From the NCBI RefSeq assembly GCF_000512585.2, contig NC_089245.1:248001-312000 (forward strand): a stretch of DNA of 64,000 nucleotides. The letters run 5' to 3'. This DNA is from Kwoniella bestiolae CBS 10118 (taxonomy: Eukaryota; Basidiomycota; Tremellomycetes; Tremellales; Cryptococcaceae). The position numbers and the translations under genes are program-made. The stretch's first letter is position 1, and every line of letters begins with the position of its first letter. The notes beneath the pieces were generated by a model. It did not search any database and was not told the origin of the DNA. It worked only from the letters and a program-made list of their open reading frames with translations. Below are positions 10,126 through 22,318 of the stretch, piece by piece.

Positions 10126-10740
10126 TTAAGTGAGGATACCCCACAACGTCCTCGCCTTATGCAATTTACTCTGCAGTCTGCTCCCCTCTTTGGTCCGACT
10201 ACCTTGTGAGACCCCCATATCAAAATTGGACGCGGTTGATCTGCTCTTCTCGGCCGGCCAAAAGTTTCCAACCTCCCAAATCACCTCCTCCCTTTCCTCT
10301 CTTGTCTTAGCACCTTTCCCCCGCTCTACAAATCGTTCAAGTATCTCATCAATCCTCTTATCATTCGTCCGGTATTCCTTTGGAAGACTAATATCCCAAC
10401 TCGATTCATCAAATAACCTGGGCGCCCAATCACGGAAAGATGTAAGGGAATGAGTGAATGTAGAATATGAGGGCCAGAACCCACCCGGAAGAGGAGGTCT
10501 AGGTGTACTGGGGCTCGAAAGGGATGATTTGGCTGATTGGTCATATTCAGCTAGGGCGTCTATTGCCCTTTTCCTGACTGCATTGCTGGAGCTGGTGTAA
10601 AACTTTTCGAGTGTGCTCTCGTACTCTGATAGCCATGAGGATCGTTTGCCACGTTTACACTTATGAGAGATTCGTGCGGAGGAAGGGGAAAGGAAGTGTG
10701 TCATTTGGACATACCTCAATAGGATCTTCGTGGTATGCAA
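10126..10740 (-). CDS. Hypothetical protein, 204 residues
   Basis: A single open frame, with the start at 10740 or at the internal ATG at 10704. The N-terminus is basic with hydrophobic residues (TTKILLRYVQMTHFL), which could be a mitochondrial presequence. The rest is charged and helical in appearance, with a Ser/Pro-rich linker around 70-85, conserved-looking aromatic segments (GGFWPSYSTF, FRDWAPRLF) and a Glu/Arg-rich helix (TREEREEVIWEVGNFW). I do not recognise a family. A GTATGT donor near the N-terminus has an AG downstream, but splicing would break the frame, so the unspliced model is kept. Confidence 0.5.
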   Translation of the reverse strand: MHTTKILLRYVQMTHFLSPSSARISHKCKRGKRSSWLSEYESTLEKFYTSSSNAVRKRAIDALAEYDQSAKSSLSSPSTPRPPLPGGFWPSYSTFTHSLTSFRDWAPRLFDESSWDISLPKEYRTNDKRIDEILERFVERGKGAKTREEREEVIWEVGNFWPAEKSRSTASNFDMGVSQGSRTKEGSRLQSKLHKARTLWGILT

Positions 10741-11018
10741 GTAAGGGGATTTAGGTGTTGAACATCTTGTGAACTCCCGTTGCTTTAAACCCGATCTCTA
10801 TTCGATATACGATATACATGTCGGAGTACCAATTGATCACTGAATTGACGATGTTCGGCGAATCTTGCGAAAATAAAACCTTTCATGTCATCATCGTTTC
10901 AGACTTCCCTTGATTCATTCGATATGTGTATCAAGTCAGTCTGTCCATCCGAGACGGCCATATTTTCTCGAACTCTGTCTCAATCCCATCCGGACTGCTC
11001 CATAGGCTGCTGACGTCG

Positions 11019-13675
11019 ATGCCACTGAGATTCGTTTTGCCACTTTCGCCAAAAACGATTGGAATCTGGGGTCTCCTTAAATTCCACCAAATGTCCATCC
11101 CATTTCATCCATTTCAACATTTCCTTCCTTCCTCTTGCTTCATATCACCTAGTGGAGTATCAAAAAGCTCAAAGACGAGCTGCACAACATCACTGAAGGA
11201 GATGCCCTTCAGAGCGAGGTGTAATCCTGCTTGTCTCATACGGCGGCAGAATGCTACCATAGCGATCAGAAGAGGTCCACCGGTGGCCAGGAATTCGTTG
11301 TTAGAAGGTCATAATCCAATAGGTGAGTCTTCCAGTCTATGGAGCTGATAAGTAAACTCATCGTCGATCTTACAGCAGATGTAGCTCTATCAGGACAAAG
11401 CTATAGACACAACTCAACCTCATCCCTCTTCTCACCATTCACGTCCTTCTTCTCCCGTGCAAAGGGTCTCACACCAACTTCGCCCGATCAAGCTGCCTCT
11501 GAATTTATCAACTCCATTTCAACGTCTCAGTATGATACTCTACATTCATCGTATATTATCATCATCAACTCACCCTCTCCATCTACCCATTTATCGCAAG
11601 AAATCTTACACGATGCCATGGCATTATTGTCAGAGTCGCGTTCAATGAGCGAGTTAGAATTGCTTAGAAGGATATACGATGATCTACCCACTCGCTTTGG
11701 CTATCCCATCTCATCAGAGCAAGAGAACCTGTTGATCAAGGGCTTATGTCTAAATGGATTGATAGAAGATGCTCTCTCCCTTGCTCAGTCCATTGACCCT
11801 CAGCATGTGGACTGGCGACTACTCCTCCAATCAGCGTCTTCCGACTATCCCTCTCTTGTCGATTCGATCATCCCCTTCCTCCGACAATACTCTAAGCTAG
11901 ATCAAACGGATGTCGCGCTCATTCTCAGATCAATACGAAACACACATTCACGCTCTACTGGATCGCTCACTCGCTCAAAGTTAGATACTGTCCTGGAAGA
12001 AATAAGGGAGAAAGGGATAACGCTTGATCTACCTACCGAAGCGGAATTGATGAGGATACATATATCCCTCGGAGAGCTGGAAAAAGCTAGTGAGATCGTT
12101 GACAGATGGGATACAAAGTATATCACCTCACCTGCGCTGTGGAATGCGATGGTTGAACTTGCCATAGCCAGGAATGACAGGGATATCGTAGAAGAATTGA
12201 TAGGAAGAATGAAGGACAGAGGGATCAAAGCTCCTCAGAAAGCCTTGACTTTTTTGTCGGTTCAGAACCTCAGGTCGTACGTCTCTTCCAGGTCTACTAT
12301 GGGATTCTCAGAAATTGTTGGATCGGTGGATCACGCCGAGAAAATATGTGGGGTGGAATCCAAAGCGGACGTATGGGCTGAGGTGGTCAGAGTTTACTTG
12401 GTGGAAGTGAAATCGCACGATAATTTGGACGTGGTATTGGAAGTCTACTCGGAGATCTTATCGAGGGGTATAGAAGTCTCAGCGGAACTGGCCAGAAACA
12501 TCATCATTCCCTTATCCAACTCCCGACAACAATCGCGATTGAACGATATGATGAGAATATACGACGATTATCTATCTTCTTCTCTTGCCTTCAAGACGAG
12601 AAGGGAAACGCACAAATTCCAACCTGTCTATCAATACTTGTTGATGTCATGTGCGAAATCGGAACCACCCGCCACCACCTTTGCCCTCAGACTATTGAAC
12701 GATATGAAGGTCCATCAAGTAGAGATATCCTCGGGCAACATGATCTCCTTGTTGGTGTTATTGATGAAATCGAGTGAAGATCATTATTCAGCTTTCAATC
12801 TCTATTCGCACTTCTACGATCTATCACATAGCTCAATCGACGAAGAAGGGTATAAAGTGATTTTGATCAATTTCCTGAACCTGTATTGGGACAGATCGCC
12901 CTTCTGTCCACCAGAGCTGTTCATCGCCATAATGAAGGATATGAGCAAAAACGGATATCAACCCGATTCGCACATCCTGTCTAGCCTGCTCAAACAATAT
13001 GGTAGTCAAGCTACGAAGTTACGCAGAAAACTTCGCTCGACCCCCACCGTTTCAGGTAGTACGGCGATATCCCCGTATGACGAAGAGGTTGATATAGGCG
13101 AACAGCTCGATACCCTCTCTCAGTCCATACGGGATATTCATACCCTCCTTAAACTCGATCCACTGATCATCCCTGATATCCCCCTCCTTTCAGCAATGAT
13201 GGACGCGTACTCTCGAGTAGGAGCTTATTCTGAATGCTTCGAAGTATGGGATGAACTTGTTTCTCGACGTTCTCGCGAAGCCCCCGAGAAGCTAAAAGAA
13301 CTATACGCAGCGGGGTTAAATGTCATTCTTGATGCGTGTGGGTGGAGTTATTCCCTAAATAGGGGAAGGAAGATCTGGGCGTGGGCGAAGAAATGGGAGC
13401 TCGTTTGGGAGAAGAAACATTTCGATTCGTACGTCGAGTTCCTGTGTAGGAATTCCCAGCTGGCCGAAGCGGGTGGGTTCGTACTGGATGAGATGGGGGG
13501 TGATGGACCGGAGGCGGATAAGGAGAGTGTGAGGATTGTGCTGAAGTTTGGGAGGAGGGAGAGGGACTATAAGCGGGATGTGGGGGTGATGGGGGATTTT
13601 GTAAGGAGGTTGAGGGATGAGAAAGGGGAATTGTATGAACAGTTGAGGGAGGAAGGTGAATTGGAGGGGTACTAG
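11019..13675 (+). CDS. Pentatricopeptide-repeat-like (PPR) protein, probably mitochondrial
   Basis: Two exons, 11019-11322 and 11376-13675 (intron of 53 nt), giving 867 residues. The first exon supplies a long basic, acid-poor leader (CLIRRQNATIAIRRGPPVAR) typical of mitochondrial targeting. The body is built of helical pairs with PPR-like turns: EDALSLAQSI, VEELIGRMKDRGIKAPQ, EVYSEILSRGIEVSAELARN and AIMKDMSKNGYQPDSHILSSLL. Such proteins bind organellar RNA and act in mitochondrial RNA stability, processing or translation. The exact member is not identified. The 5' end could lie further in, since ATGs also occur at 11091 and later. It ends in a Glu/Arg-rich, possibly coiled-coil region. Confidence 0.78.
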
Positions 13676-13882
13676 GTGATCTGTGGGGATCGTCCGGGAT
13701 GAGACTGTCTGTGCTTCAGGTCGAGTAGGAAGTCAGTACAGTATGATGTAGCTATAGTAGTACGACAATGGCAAGATGCATACAAGCACTTTTGTGAATT
13801 TGGTCATACAACAAATCCGATATGACTATAGCTACAAGACGAGTACAAAATACCAAAAACAATGAAATCGTCCATTCGCTTA

Positions 13883-16800
13883 CTATCTGCTGGATGATTG
13901 TGATTTTGCCTTCCATCCTTTCCAATCAATCTCCCTCTTCCATACCTTTTTCGTGCTGATAGCTGGCGGGACTTGTAAAGCTACAAGAGGGATCATACTG
14001 GGTCGACCATGAGCACACATGAAGGGGAACTTCGTTTGGCCCAATTGGGATACCAGGCGGGATTGTTGGTCTGTGTTCAGGAAGTCTTGGAACATTATTG
14101 CGCCTGGTAAGATAAAGTATTAGCTTTGACATCAATCGAGTGCATGAGAGGTAGCAGAGTGAATCCGGTGAAATGGGCTAAACTACCGATACCGTGTCTA
14201 AGAGATGATTGAAGTGTATGGTATTACTCACCTCGACAAGCTTTCGAATTGGCCAATTCCAGCATTTCCCTAGGCATAAACCTTATCTCTTTGCCCCAAT
14301 CTCCTTCTACCCGCTTAACACGGGAATATGAATCAAGCAGAGCTTTGATCCCACCCATCTCTTCACTTAAAACAGGTAGATACCCCCTAATCAAACGAGT
14401 CATCTCCACGCCCTCTTTCTTCCCCAGCCTATTGACCAGTAAAGAAGGCACAGCTTCCACCTGAACTTGCACGTAATCCCCCTCGATAATTCCTAAGAAC
14501 GGGAGAGTAAGGTGAATACCCCACCTTCTGAATACATCCATTGCCCCAGGTCGAGCTAGCTGTTCAGACTCGGAAGTTGTGAGGAGAATGGTAGGTGTAT
14601 GTTTTGTCAACTTCGTAATTGCCATATCACCAGTTCTGAATCCCATACACAAGGAAGTCAAGATGTTCTCTACTGATATCCGCTCATCCGCTGCATGTTG
14701 ATCTACCAAAACCACCGCTTTATCTTCGCTTTTGGAAGTGGGTAGAGTAACAGCCACGAACTTCTTATCCACTTGACCTATTACGTGCGCATGTTTCAAG
14801 GACGATTTGGGCAGTTGGATATCGATCTTGCGTTTCTTCGCTGGAGATTCGAGGGTGATGGGACGGGCGGATAGCGGATCAATGGGTTGATCATGGTGAT
14901 GGTACGTACACCCCTCATCTTCCGAAGGGGTTTCGTCGGATTGCATAACCTCCAGTCGCCTCTTCTTAGGTGATGTTCGACGAGTGAAAGGTAGAGCTCC
15001 ACTATCTATGCTGTTTTCCAGATCCGTTATCCACTGATGAGATTGACTTGGTTTCTCGGATATCCGAGGTGGGAAATTGTTGGTCGTAGTGGGCAATGGC
15101 CTCTTGAGAGCTAGGATCTGGTCGAAAGGCGTCAGAGGTGGAGTGGGAGGTATGATCCCAGTCGGATGAGGCGGCTGAGACGATAGTTGTGGATCAGGGT
15201 TGGTATTTTCAACATCGAGCGATCGAGTAGATGTCGCTGAAGGATTGAGATTTGAAAACGATAGTGATGTTGGTTTGCTTAAGTCCCATCCATTCTCTAC
15301 ATCCTGACGCGAGGTTGATTCCTTGCCTAAAGGTGATTTCCCATGTAATGCAGCTGCTGGAGAGACTAGGTTCGTCGCAGCACCTTTAGTGGAACTTGGT
15401 GAGAGGGGCTTAATGTTGGATTTGATTCGATCGTACCCATTCTTTTTGAGAAACTCATCTACCACAGCTAGAAGGAGCGCTTGCACTTTGGCGAAGTCCT
15501 ATTGTCCGAGCCACTTCGTCAGCTGCATCCCTAGAAAGTGATTTACACAGCTGCTGCAGGACTCGCCTTGTACCCCAAGATACCTTTAGCAGGTTCGAAG
15601 CTGACATCCACCTCTTCCGATGGCATAGTTACATTCAGCACATATATGGGATGTCTCTCAAGCCTTCTAGGCGATTTTCGTCTTTCTGTGTCTGGTGTCA
15701 GCTGTTTGTGGGTCTTGCATACATCCGTGGCAACTGATGACTTACCTGCACTGAGGTCCTCCAGATCATCATGTTCACCTGCAGAAGCGAACGTACCGAA
15801 CCTGCTATCGGAGAACTTCTTGGAAATAGCCAAGTGCAAGTCGGAACGAGTGATGGGGTAGTTGTTGATGTCTACCGATAACGATGTCAGCTGATTTCCA
15901 CCTCTCACGATGTCAGGGCAGCTCACATAAGTGCTGGTGAGACTATGGGAATATCGAATGTCAATCACGTCTGGCTAAGTGTTTGATCGTGAGGCAGCTT
16001 ACCTTGGTAATATCGCCAGAAAGACTTATAAATCCATCGACTCGGTTTGAGCCAGCAGATACACGGATATTTTGGACTCGCTAGATATGTTTGCCCGGTC
16101 AGCTGATGTGTCTCACTCGAGGATGATGAGTCTTGTAACTGACCTTTACAAGAGCATTACCATATAATGATCTGAAGACGTGGACATTGGATTTGGTCTA
16201 ACAGAGAAATTCAGAATGTCAATATTCGTGTTCCATCTCTATCGGAACGCTTAAGGTAGGGGATCCGAATGCATGACAAGAGATGAGCAAAAGAATGATG
16301 CGCACCCCTCTAATGTCCAAGACCTTCCTCCTATCCCCCATCCCCCTCTCATCCCATACCAACCAATTCACCCCGCACCTAGCCAGCGCAAACACCTCAA
16401 TAAACTTCTTACACTGCCTCATCAACGTATCCTCATTTGACCGTTGCAGCTCTTCCTTCCGTACAGGTATATTATGGAATATCTCCTTGACAGTGACGAT
16501 CGTACCGCTATCAGAGGGGATATGCCGTGAGGGGTCGTTACCGAGGTATAGCGTTTTAGAGGATTTCATTATTTTCGTTATTGCTTTGAGAGTGAGATTG
16601 GTCTTGCTCGTGATGCTCAATAGCGAGAGGGATGCGATGGATGATAGGGCTAGTAACGATCACCAGGATGAGCTGTCACTTCCCCTACGAGCGAAAAATA
16701 TCAGTATAGCTCAGCTCACCTTCCCCTCTGAATCCGTATGAGCCCACTGAGCCTAGGTTGGATTCGTTGAGTGTTTTGCTGGTTCCTAAATTACCAGAGA

Positions 16801-17149
16801 ACGTCAACAGGTACACATATGAAGCCCAAGATCTGAGTAAGATAGATAGCCGGCGAGTAGCCGTTGGAGGTCATACTGCTCGATATGAAATGAACACAAT
16901 GCAAAGAAGGCACTCACGAAACCTCTTCCCAACCTTCCTCAACCCCTGCTCACCTATCCCACACCCATCATCCCTCACTCGTATACTCTCGCTACCCTTG
17001 ATCAGGCAGATGGAGATATCAAGATGTCTCGATCCTGCATCAAGAGAGTTCTGGATGAGTTCAGAGAGGATCTGAGGCAATGTAGGTATGATGAAGGATG
17101 AGCGGAGGGCGGTCGATGTGGGAGTGGGGAGGGGGGTGATAGGTTCCAT
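13883..17149 (-). CDS. MLH3: DNA mismatch repair / meiotic endonuclease MLH3
   Basis: MutL-family protein that pairs with Mlh1 for mismatch repair and meiotic crossover resolution. Ten exons, in gene order: 17149-16918, 16785-16720, 16649-16306, 16197-16144, 16080-16003, 15942-15927, 15871-15746, 15685-15549, 15498-14232, 14103-13883; 846 residues. GHKL ATPase motifs are SELIQNSLDAG, RDDGCGIG and GSYGFRGEALSSI. The endonuclease motif is DQHAADERISVE. C-terminal metal-site motifs are SKACRGAIMF and CAHGRPSMIPL, which also point to MLH3 rather than PMS1 or MLH1. The exon at 15927-15942 is only 16 nt and restores YINNYPIT. A long unconserved linker (about residues 360-560) has NLS-like KKRR and KKRK. 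The gene is divergent from BET2 over 280 bp and convergent with the PPR gene. Confidence 0.93.
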
Positions 17150-17429
17150 GTTGAGTCAGAATATGGGAGTGGTGTCTATTGCTGTATCAAGCTGTGATTT
17201 GGCATCTTCGGACGATCTCAAGATAGTATTCTTGTATGTTTATCATGTGATGAGAAGAAGAAGAAAGAGAAGAGAAAGATGGATGAATAGATGATTGTTT
17301 TCACTCTTTCGCCGCTGGATCACCTCCACTCGTCATCATCGTCATCCTCCTCTTGCTTATTTATCCATTCTTCCCCTTCTTCCTCTCTATCTCAACGAGC
17401 ATAACAGTTCTAGGGAAACTCTGGTCAAC
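17150..17429. promoter_or_regulatory. Shared divergent promoter of MLH3 and BET2
   Basis: Only 280 bp separate the two start codons, so regulatory elements of both genes must lie here. The stretch 17300-17400 is C/T-rich on the BET2 strand. I see no distinct named motif. Confidence 0.5.
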
Positions 17430-19096
17430 ATGGCTTCGACCAGCACATCAGCCTCATCAGCTATCAAGCTGGACATACCACTGCATATCAAGTACATCCA
17501 GAACCTCGACAAGGTGAGCTGGACCTCCCACAAAACCCTACGTTGGGGGATTGAATGAATGGACCGGGTCATATGATCTGGTGTATGATATATAGGAGAC
17601 AAACCAACGGTATAATTAACAGTGCTGATACTCTGTCTACCTACAGCGCCAGGACCTAGCATACCACCTCACCTCGCACCTCCGACTCAATGGTATCTAC
17701 TGGGGCCTCACAGCATCGCACATCATGGGTCAACCCTATGCGCTAGATAGGGAGGGTGTGATAGAGTATGTATTATCGTGCTGGGACGACGAGGCGGGTG
17801 AGCTGCCCTTCTCCTTCTGCTCATATACTCCGCACACAAGGAAGCAAGTTCCGCGGCGGAAAGAGGGGTATCTTCGCTGATGGTTTAAATGCTTATATGG
17901 TGATAGGTACTTTTGGTCCTCATCCGAATCACGATGGCCATATCCTATCGACATTATCGGGTATACAGATCATGTTGATGCAGGATGCTATTGATAGAGT
18001 GGACGTGGAGAGTGTGACGAAATGTGGGTTATACTCTGCTTATTACTGAGATTTCAATGCTGATCTTTAATCACTCTAGTCCTCCTAGACCGTATAAGCC
18101 CCGACGGCTCAGTCTCAGGGGACTCATGGGGTGAGATCGATACTCGATTCACTTACATCCTCTTATCCTCCCTATCCCTTCTCGGGAAACTCGATCAGAT
18201 ACCCACGGAGAAACGAGAGCAGATAGTACAGTATATAAGTAGGTGTAGGAACTTTGATGGTGGATTTGGGAGAGTTCCAGGGGCGGAGAGTCATTCGGGG
18301 CAGGGTGGGTTCATTTCCCTCTTGACATATATCTCACTCATAACCTCTTTCAACATCTATCACTAGACGATGAGCAGTGGTGAAATGGGGAGATGCTGAT
18401 ATTTTGTGTTCGTTGATAGTATGGGTCTGTACAGCTGCATTATCCATACTCGGTCGACAGGATCTCATCGATATACCCCTTCTTGGGGCTTGGTTGAGTG
18501 AGAGACAATTACCCAATGGGGGGTTGAATGGACGTCCGGAGAAGCTGGAGGATGTGAGTCTAACTTCCCATACTCAATGGGATATTCCTATCTTCTCTAC
18601 TCTCTGGAAGATCGTTGGCACGAGGACAGTTTATCGCTGATGCTGTCTCCTATCGACCATTACCCCACAGGTATGCTATTCATGGTGGTGTCTCGCCTCA
18701 ATATCAATACTAGGTAAACTCCATTGGATAAACAAAGACAAATTAATAGGGTTCATACTGGGTGCCCAAGTATGTTGTTCTGTCCATCTCCCTACTTTAG
18801 GGTCAAACTCACCTTGATTTGGTTATAGGACCTAGACGACGGGGGTATAGCGGATAGACCGGGTGATTGGGTGGATGTGTTTCATACCTTGTTTGGTGTC
18901 GCAGGTGAGCCATATCACTGATTTTTGTACCTCGAATATAGTCATTTAAGCAAGCTTTCTTATAGGTCTATCGCTCCTCGGATACCCAGGTCTGGAAGAT
19001 ATAGATCCAGTGTATTGCATGCCAGCGAAGTTGATAGATAAATTGGGACTGAAAAAGCCTTATGCGACTTTACCAAGGATGGTATCATATCCTTAG
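17430..19096 (+). CDS. BET2: Rab geranylgeranyltransferase (type II) beta subunit
   Basis: Catalytic subunit that attaches geranylgeranyl groups to C-terminal cysteines of Rab GTPases, with the alpha subunit (Bet4) and Rab escort protein. Eight exons: 17430-17513, 17647-17797, 17907-18023, 18080-18304, 18420-18553, 18671-18769, 18829-18904, 18966-19096; 338 residues. Prenyltransferase repeats are visible: LRLNGIYWGL, RNFDGGFGRVPGAESHSGQVW, LPNGGLNGRPEKLEDVCYSWW and DLDDGGIADRPGDWVDVFHTLFG. The Zn ligands Asp and Cys of EDVC and the His of FHT are present. The intron at 17798-17906 has an internal open stretch, but full removal gives CWDDEAGTFGPHPNHD, the family spacing. Confidence 0.95.
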
Positions 19097-19181
19097 GATC
19101 AATGTATATACATGCATATCATACTTCTTCAATTCTACAGCTAACAGCCCACTCTTCATTTGTTAGATGAAGAGAACCAGT

Positions 19182-20668
19182 CTATTGCACACCAGTCTCC
19201 TCTCCTGGAACCGTCGCATGACCCTCTCCACTATCGCCCGCACCGCCCGCAGGAGTCTGAGTGCCCGATACAGCAGCTGAACCCATCGCCATAGATGCCT
19301 GGCCAGCTTGAGTGGCGGCGATTCGTTGTCTTTTTCTCTCCGCTTCGGCTTCTTTCTCGGACTCTATTTGAGATACTATCTTTTCGATCTCGGATTGTTC
19401 GAGGTTCTATATTAGGCAAAAAATGGTTTGTCAGCATACGTCGCAGAAAATCAAAGATCAGTACAGAAAAAGGTGGGATATCATAATTGGTGTTGGTATA
19501 TGGATGTGCAGAAGGCTTGAATGATAAAGTAAAACCTCGCTCACAGAGATCACACCGTAACTCTCCATCACACTAATCTCAATATTCTTAGCACCGGTCT
19601 GTACCACCTCGAGCAACGATTTGACGGTCAATTTGATAGCTTCGTCACGGGGTAAGTCTTCTGTGTAGTTCTTTTCTAGGAATTCTCGAACTGTCTTGGA
19701 TGCTCTCCCGATGGCGCATGCCTAACAGTCATAACATAGAAGCGTTAGCCTGGGGATGCAATACATGAGACGGCGAAAGGGCGAAAGGGCGAAAGGGAAA
19801 GGACATTGGGTCAGTATAGAAGAGTGACAACCCACCTTCCACGCCGAGTAGATACCACTAGGTTCAGTCTGATACAATCTAGGTATCTTATCGTTGGGGT
19901 CAAAGCCTACTACCAATGTTGAGATTCCAAATGGTCTTACACCACCTGATTGGGTGTATTTCTATGACATACATGAGAATCAGTAAGCCTCAGCCGTGAT
20001 TGCGACCCCTGGGTTATCAAAGATTGAAGTGTGAATTTACCTGTTGAATACCCGCAATGTGCTTTGTGATATACTCGATACTAACTGGATCTTCAACCGT
20101 TAACCTGTGGGATTGACATTCCACTCTTGCCTTGTCAATCAGGATTCGACCATCTGCCGTTAAGCCTATAATGGCCAGGAAGACGAATCAGCTTTCCTTC
20201 CATTGTACCGTGAAAAGGCATGAGGGAGGGGATAGCTAAATGACCAGGACTGACCTGCAAAAGCTACACAGACATGATCATCCAACATGGCTACCTTCCT
20301 TACTGTCCTGGGATCTTGTAATTGCAATGTCGATTTCTTTTCTACTCCCAATACCACACATGATTTGCCCCTTACTCCGACCTATTCGACCCATTCCACG
20401 ATCAGCTGGGTAATCTCGAGATCGAGCAGAAGTGAGCTTACAGCACATGTACCCCTTCTGACAGCTTCGAGGGCATATTCTACTTGAAACAGCTACATTG
20501 CACTCCTATCAGCTTGATCCATGGGCGTGTGCAAGGAAAAGCTTACATGTCCATCAGGGGAGAAGACGGTCAACGCTGAGATTGACAAGACGATTAGCGG
20601 TTGTTCCACCTTGCCATGTTCAGGAAGGGAGCGAGCTGCTACTCACCTCTATCGTACGATCTCGACAT
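19182..20668 (-). CDS. PRE6: 20S proteasome subunit alpha-4 (alpha type-7)
   Basis: Non-catalytic alpha-ring subunit of the 20S core. Eight exons in gene order: 20668-20647, 20575-20547, 20492-20442, 20381-20255, 20165-20041, 19961-19836, 19721-19545, 19406-19182; 293 residues. The N-terminal alpha signature is SYDRALTVFSPDGHLFQVEY, followed by EAVRRGTCAVGVRGK, GVEKKSTLQLQD, CQSHRLTVEDPVSIEY and RRG-type PFGISTLVVGFD. The match to the alpha-4 (PSMA7/Pre6) group rests on the RTVRK and REFLEKNYTEDLPRDEAIKL blocks. The tail after the family domain is Ala/Gly/Thr-rich and about 40 residues longer than in yeast. No canonical proteasome element (GGTGGCAAA) was seen upstream. Confidence 0.95.
19773..19796. 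repeat. 8-bp tandem repeat in a PRE6 intron
   Basis: The unit GCGAAAGG is repeated exactly three times, within the 114-nt intron at 19722-19835. It probably arose by slippage. Confidence 0.8.
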
Positions 20669-21027
20669 CTTAGCTGGTTGCAAGTGCTGGTTCGAGGTAG
20701 GTAGAGGTAGATATGAAGATGTAGGGGTGTATAGTGTCTATTGTATGCTAACTTATACTTGTATATGATATGTCTCTTCGTAGAATGAAATGGACGCGTG
20801 TTCGACCATGATGATGCATGCGGGGAAATGGTCAGAAGTTAGGCATGCTGGAACCCAGGATTGATTAGGCACCACCGCTGTGACGTTCGCTCAACGCGTC
20901 CATGCCTACATTCTGGCTTATCTGTTTGGTTCTATCTGTGCATGTCCTCCGTAGGCCAGCTCTTGATGTTAAGGAAGTCAAAAGCATCGCATGATAGATG
21001 CATGACGAAGACCGTAATCATCCCATC
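20669..21027. promoter_or_regulatory. Divergent promoter of PRE6 and the small membrane protein gene
   Basis: This 359-bp gap separates two divergent start codons. I see no named element and no additional gene. Confidence 0.4.
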
Positions 21028-21795
21028 ATGGCAGGCCAAGCGAGAAAGAGAACAGCAGCGCAAAGGAGAGAAAGGGAAGAGGACCAAGAACCTCTGACAC
21101 CTGGTGAGTCGCAAGACTCACTCAAATGGAAAGATCGCGGGTGCTTAGGCTAATCCACCATGTACAGCTGAGATACTGGATAACGATGGTGAGTTGACAG
21201 AATTGATTGAATAGTAGGAGACTAGCTGACCTTACGAAATAACGCAGGTCAAGATGAACAAATCAAACTGCTCAGACAGAAGAACATGAATGATAACAAG
21301 CAAGCTCATATGGCTCTGGATATAGGAGTATTGACTGCACTTGTCATGTAAGTTGCATCCCTTCTTTATTGGTCAAGTACCTTTACTGACAGCCCTTAAT
21401 GGGACAGATCAACCCTGCAATTCTTCGACCACCTCTCATCCCCCAACCCCATATTCAGTATCCTCTCAATCATCCAATTCGTCCTCCTCCCCTTCTCCCT
21501 TTCACCAGATCATATACCCTCGCGATTGAACATCAAACCCATATCACCTGAAACCCACTTATACTCCCTATCCATCCATCTGACCGTATCCCTCTGCGCA
21601 CTATTCATACGATATCACCACTCCCTTCCTGGTTCCGGCGTAGATGCGGTATCGCTGGAATTAGGAGAAGTGGCAAGATGGATTATCCCCACGCTGGTGG
21701 TGGGTGCGGTGGATGTTCAGAGAAGGGGGGAACGGGGTTCTGAAGAGAGGCTGAATGAGCTGGAGGGGATGAAATATGATTTGAAAGGTGCTTAG
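21028..21795 (+). CDS. Small multi-pass membrane protein, unknown function
   Basis: Four exons: 21028-21103, 21168-21188, 21248-21347, 21408-21795; 194 residues. The N-terminus is basic then acidic (GQARKRTAAQRREREEDQ). Three or so hydrophobic segments follow: ALDIGVLTALVISTLQFF, IFSILSIIQFVLLPFSL and LYSLSIHLTVSLCALFI, with a further one at WIIPTLVVGAV. The C-terminus is a short charged helix that could form a coiled coil. Exon 2 is 21 nt. I do not recognise the family; the spliced frame, the phase agreement and the membrane segments support a real gene. Confidence 0.65.
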
Positions 21796-22318
21796 ATTGA
21801 GACCATGATTGGCAGACATGAATAGAGTATAGAAGATCATCCCGAATTTCCGTCATTGATAGGTCATACGGACCGGGGATCACTAAAGTCGCTTGCAGGG
21901 GATTGCAAGCTAAGACTGGAAAACGGAGATTGGTATGGCTGATATGTAGACTACGACATATCATTGTTATACCAAGAGAAACCCCAAGCTAAGCTAAAAT
22001 GTCCATCACGGTATATATCAGCCAGATTGCCCGGTCCAAACTCAAACATTCCTTTTCGTCATTGGTTATCGTCAAAGTGGCTGATAACTTCAGGCGAGGG
22101 GTATACTCTATCCGTTGTTGACAATGGGCTCATAGGCATACTAATAAGTATACCTTATCAATCGAATTTCAATTTCCACAATCTCTCTCTTTTAATGGTT
22201 TGCTTGAAACTTCTTTAATCAGCTTCAAACTACATTCACTCACTTGATATCTCATACCATCCATCATCTTGTTAAATCCATCTCGCGCCCACCCCTGACG
22301 TTGGCCACTCCTGCCCAA
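21796..22318. other. Intergenic region upstream of the Prm10-like gene
   Basis: This 523-bp gap shows no gene that I can support. An in-frame ATG at 22244 is an alternative start for the downstream gene. Confidence 0.35.

Noticed and set aside
10926..11348. 140-residue open frame before the PPR gene
   Set aside because: Not a separate gene. Its ATG at 11019 and downstream part are exon 1 of the PPR gene, joined by a 53-nt intron.
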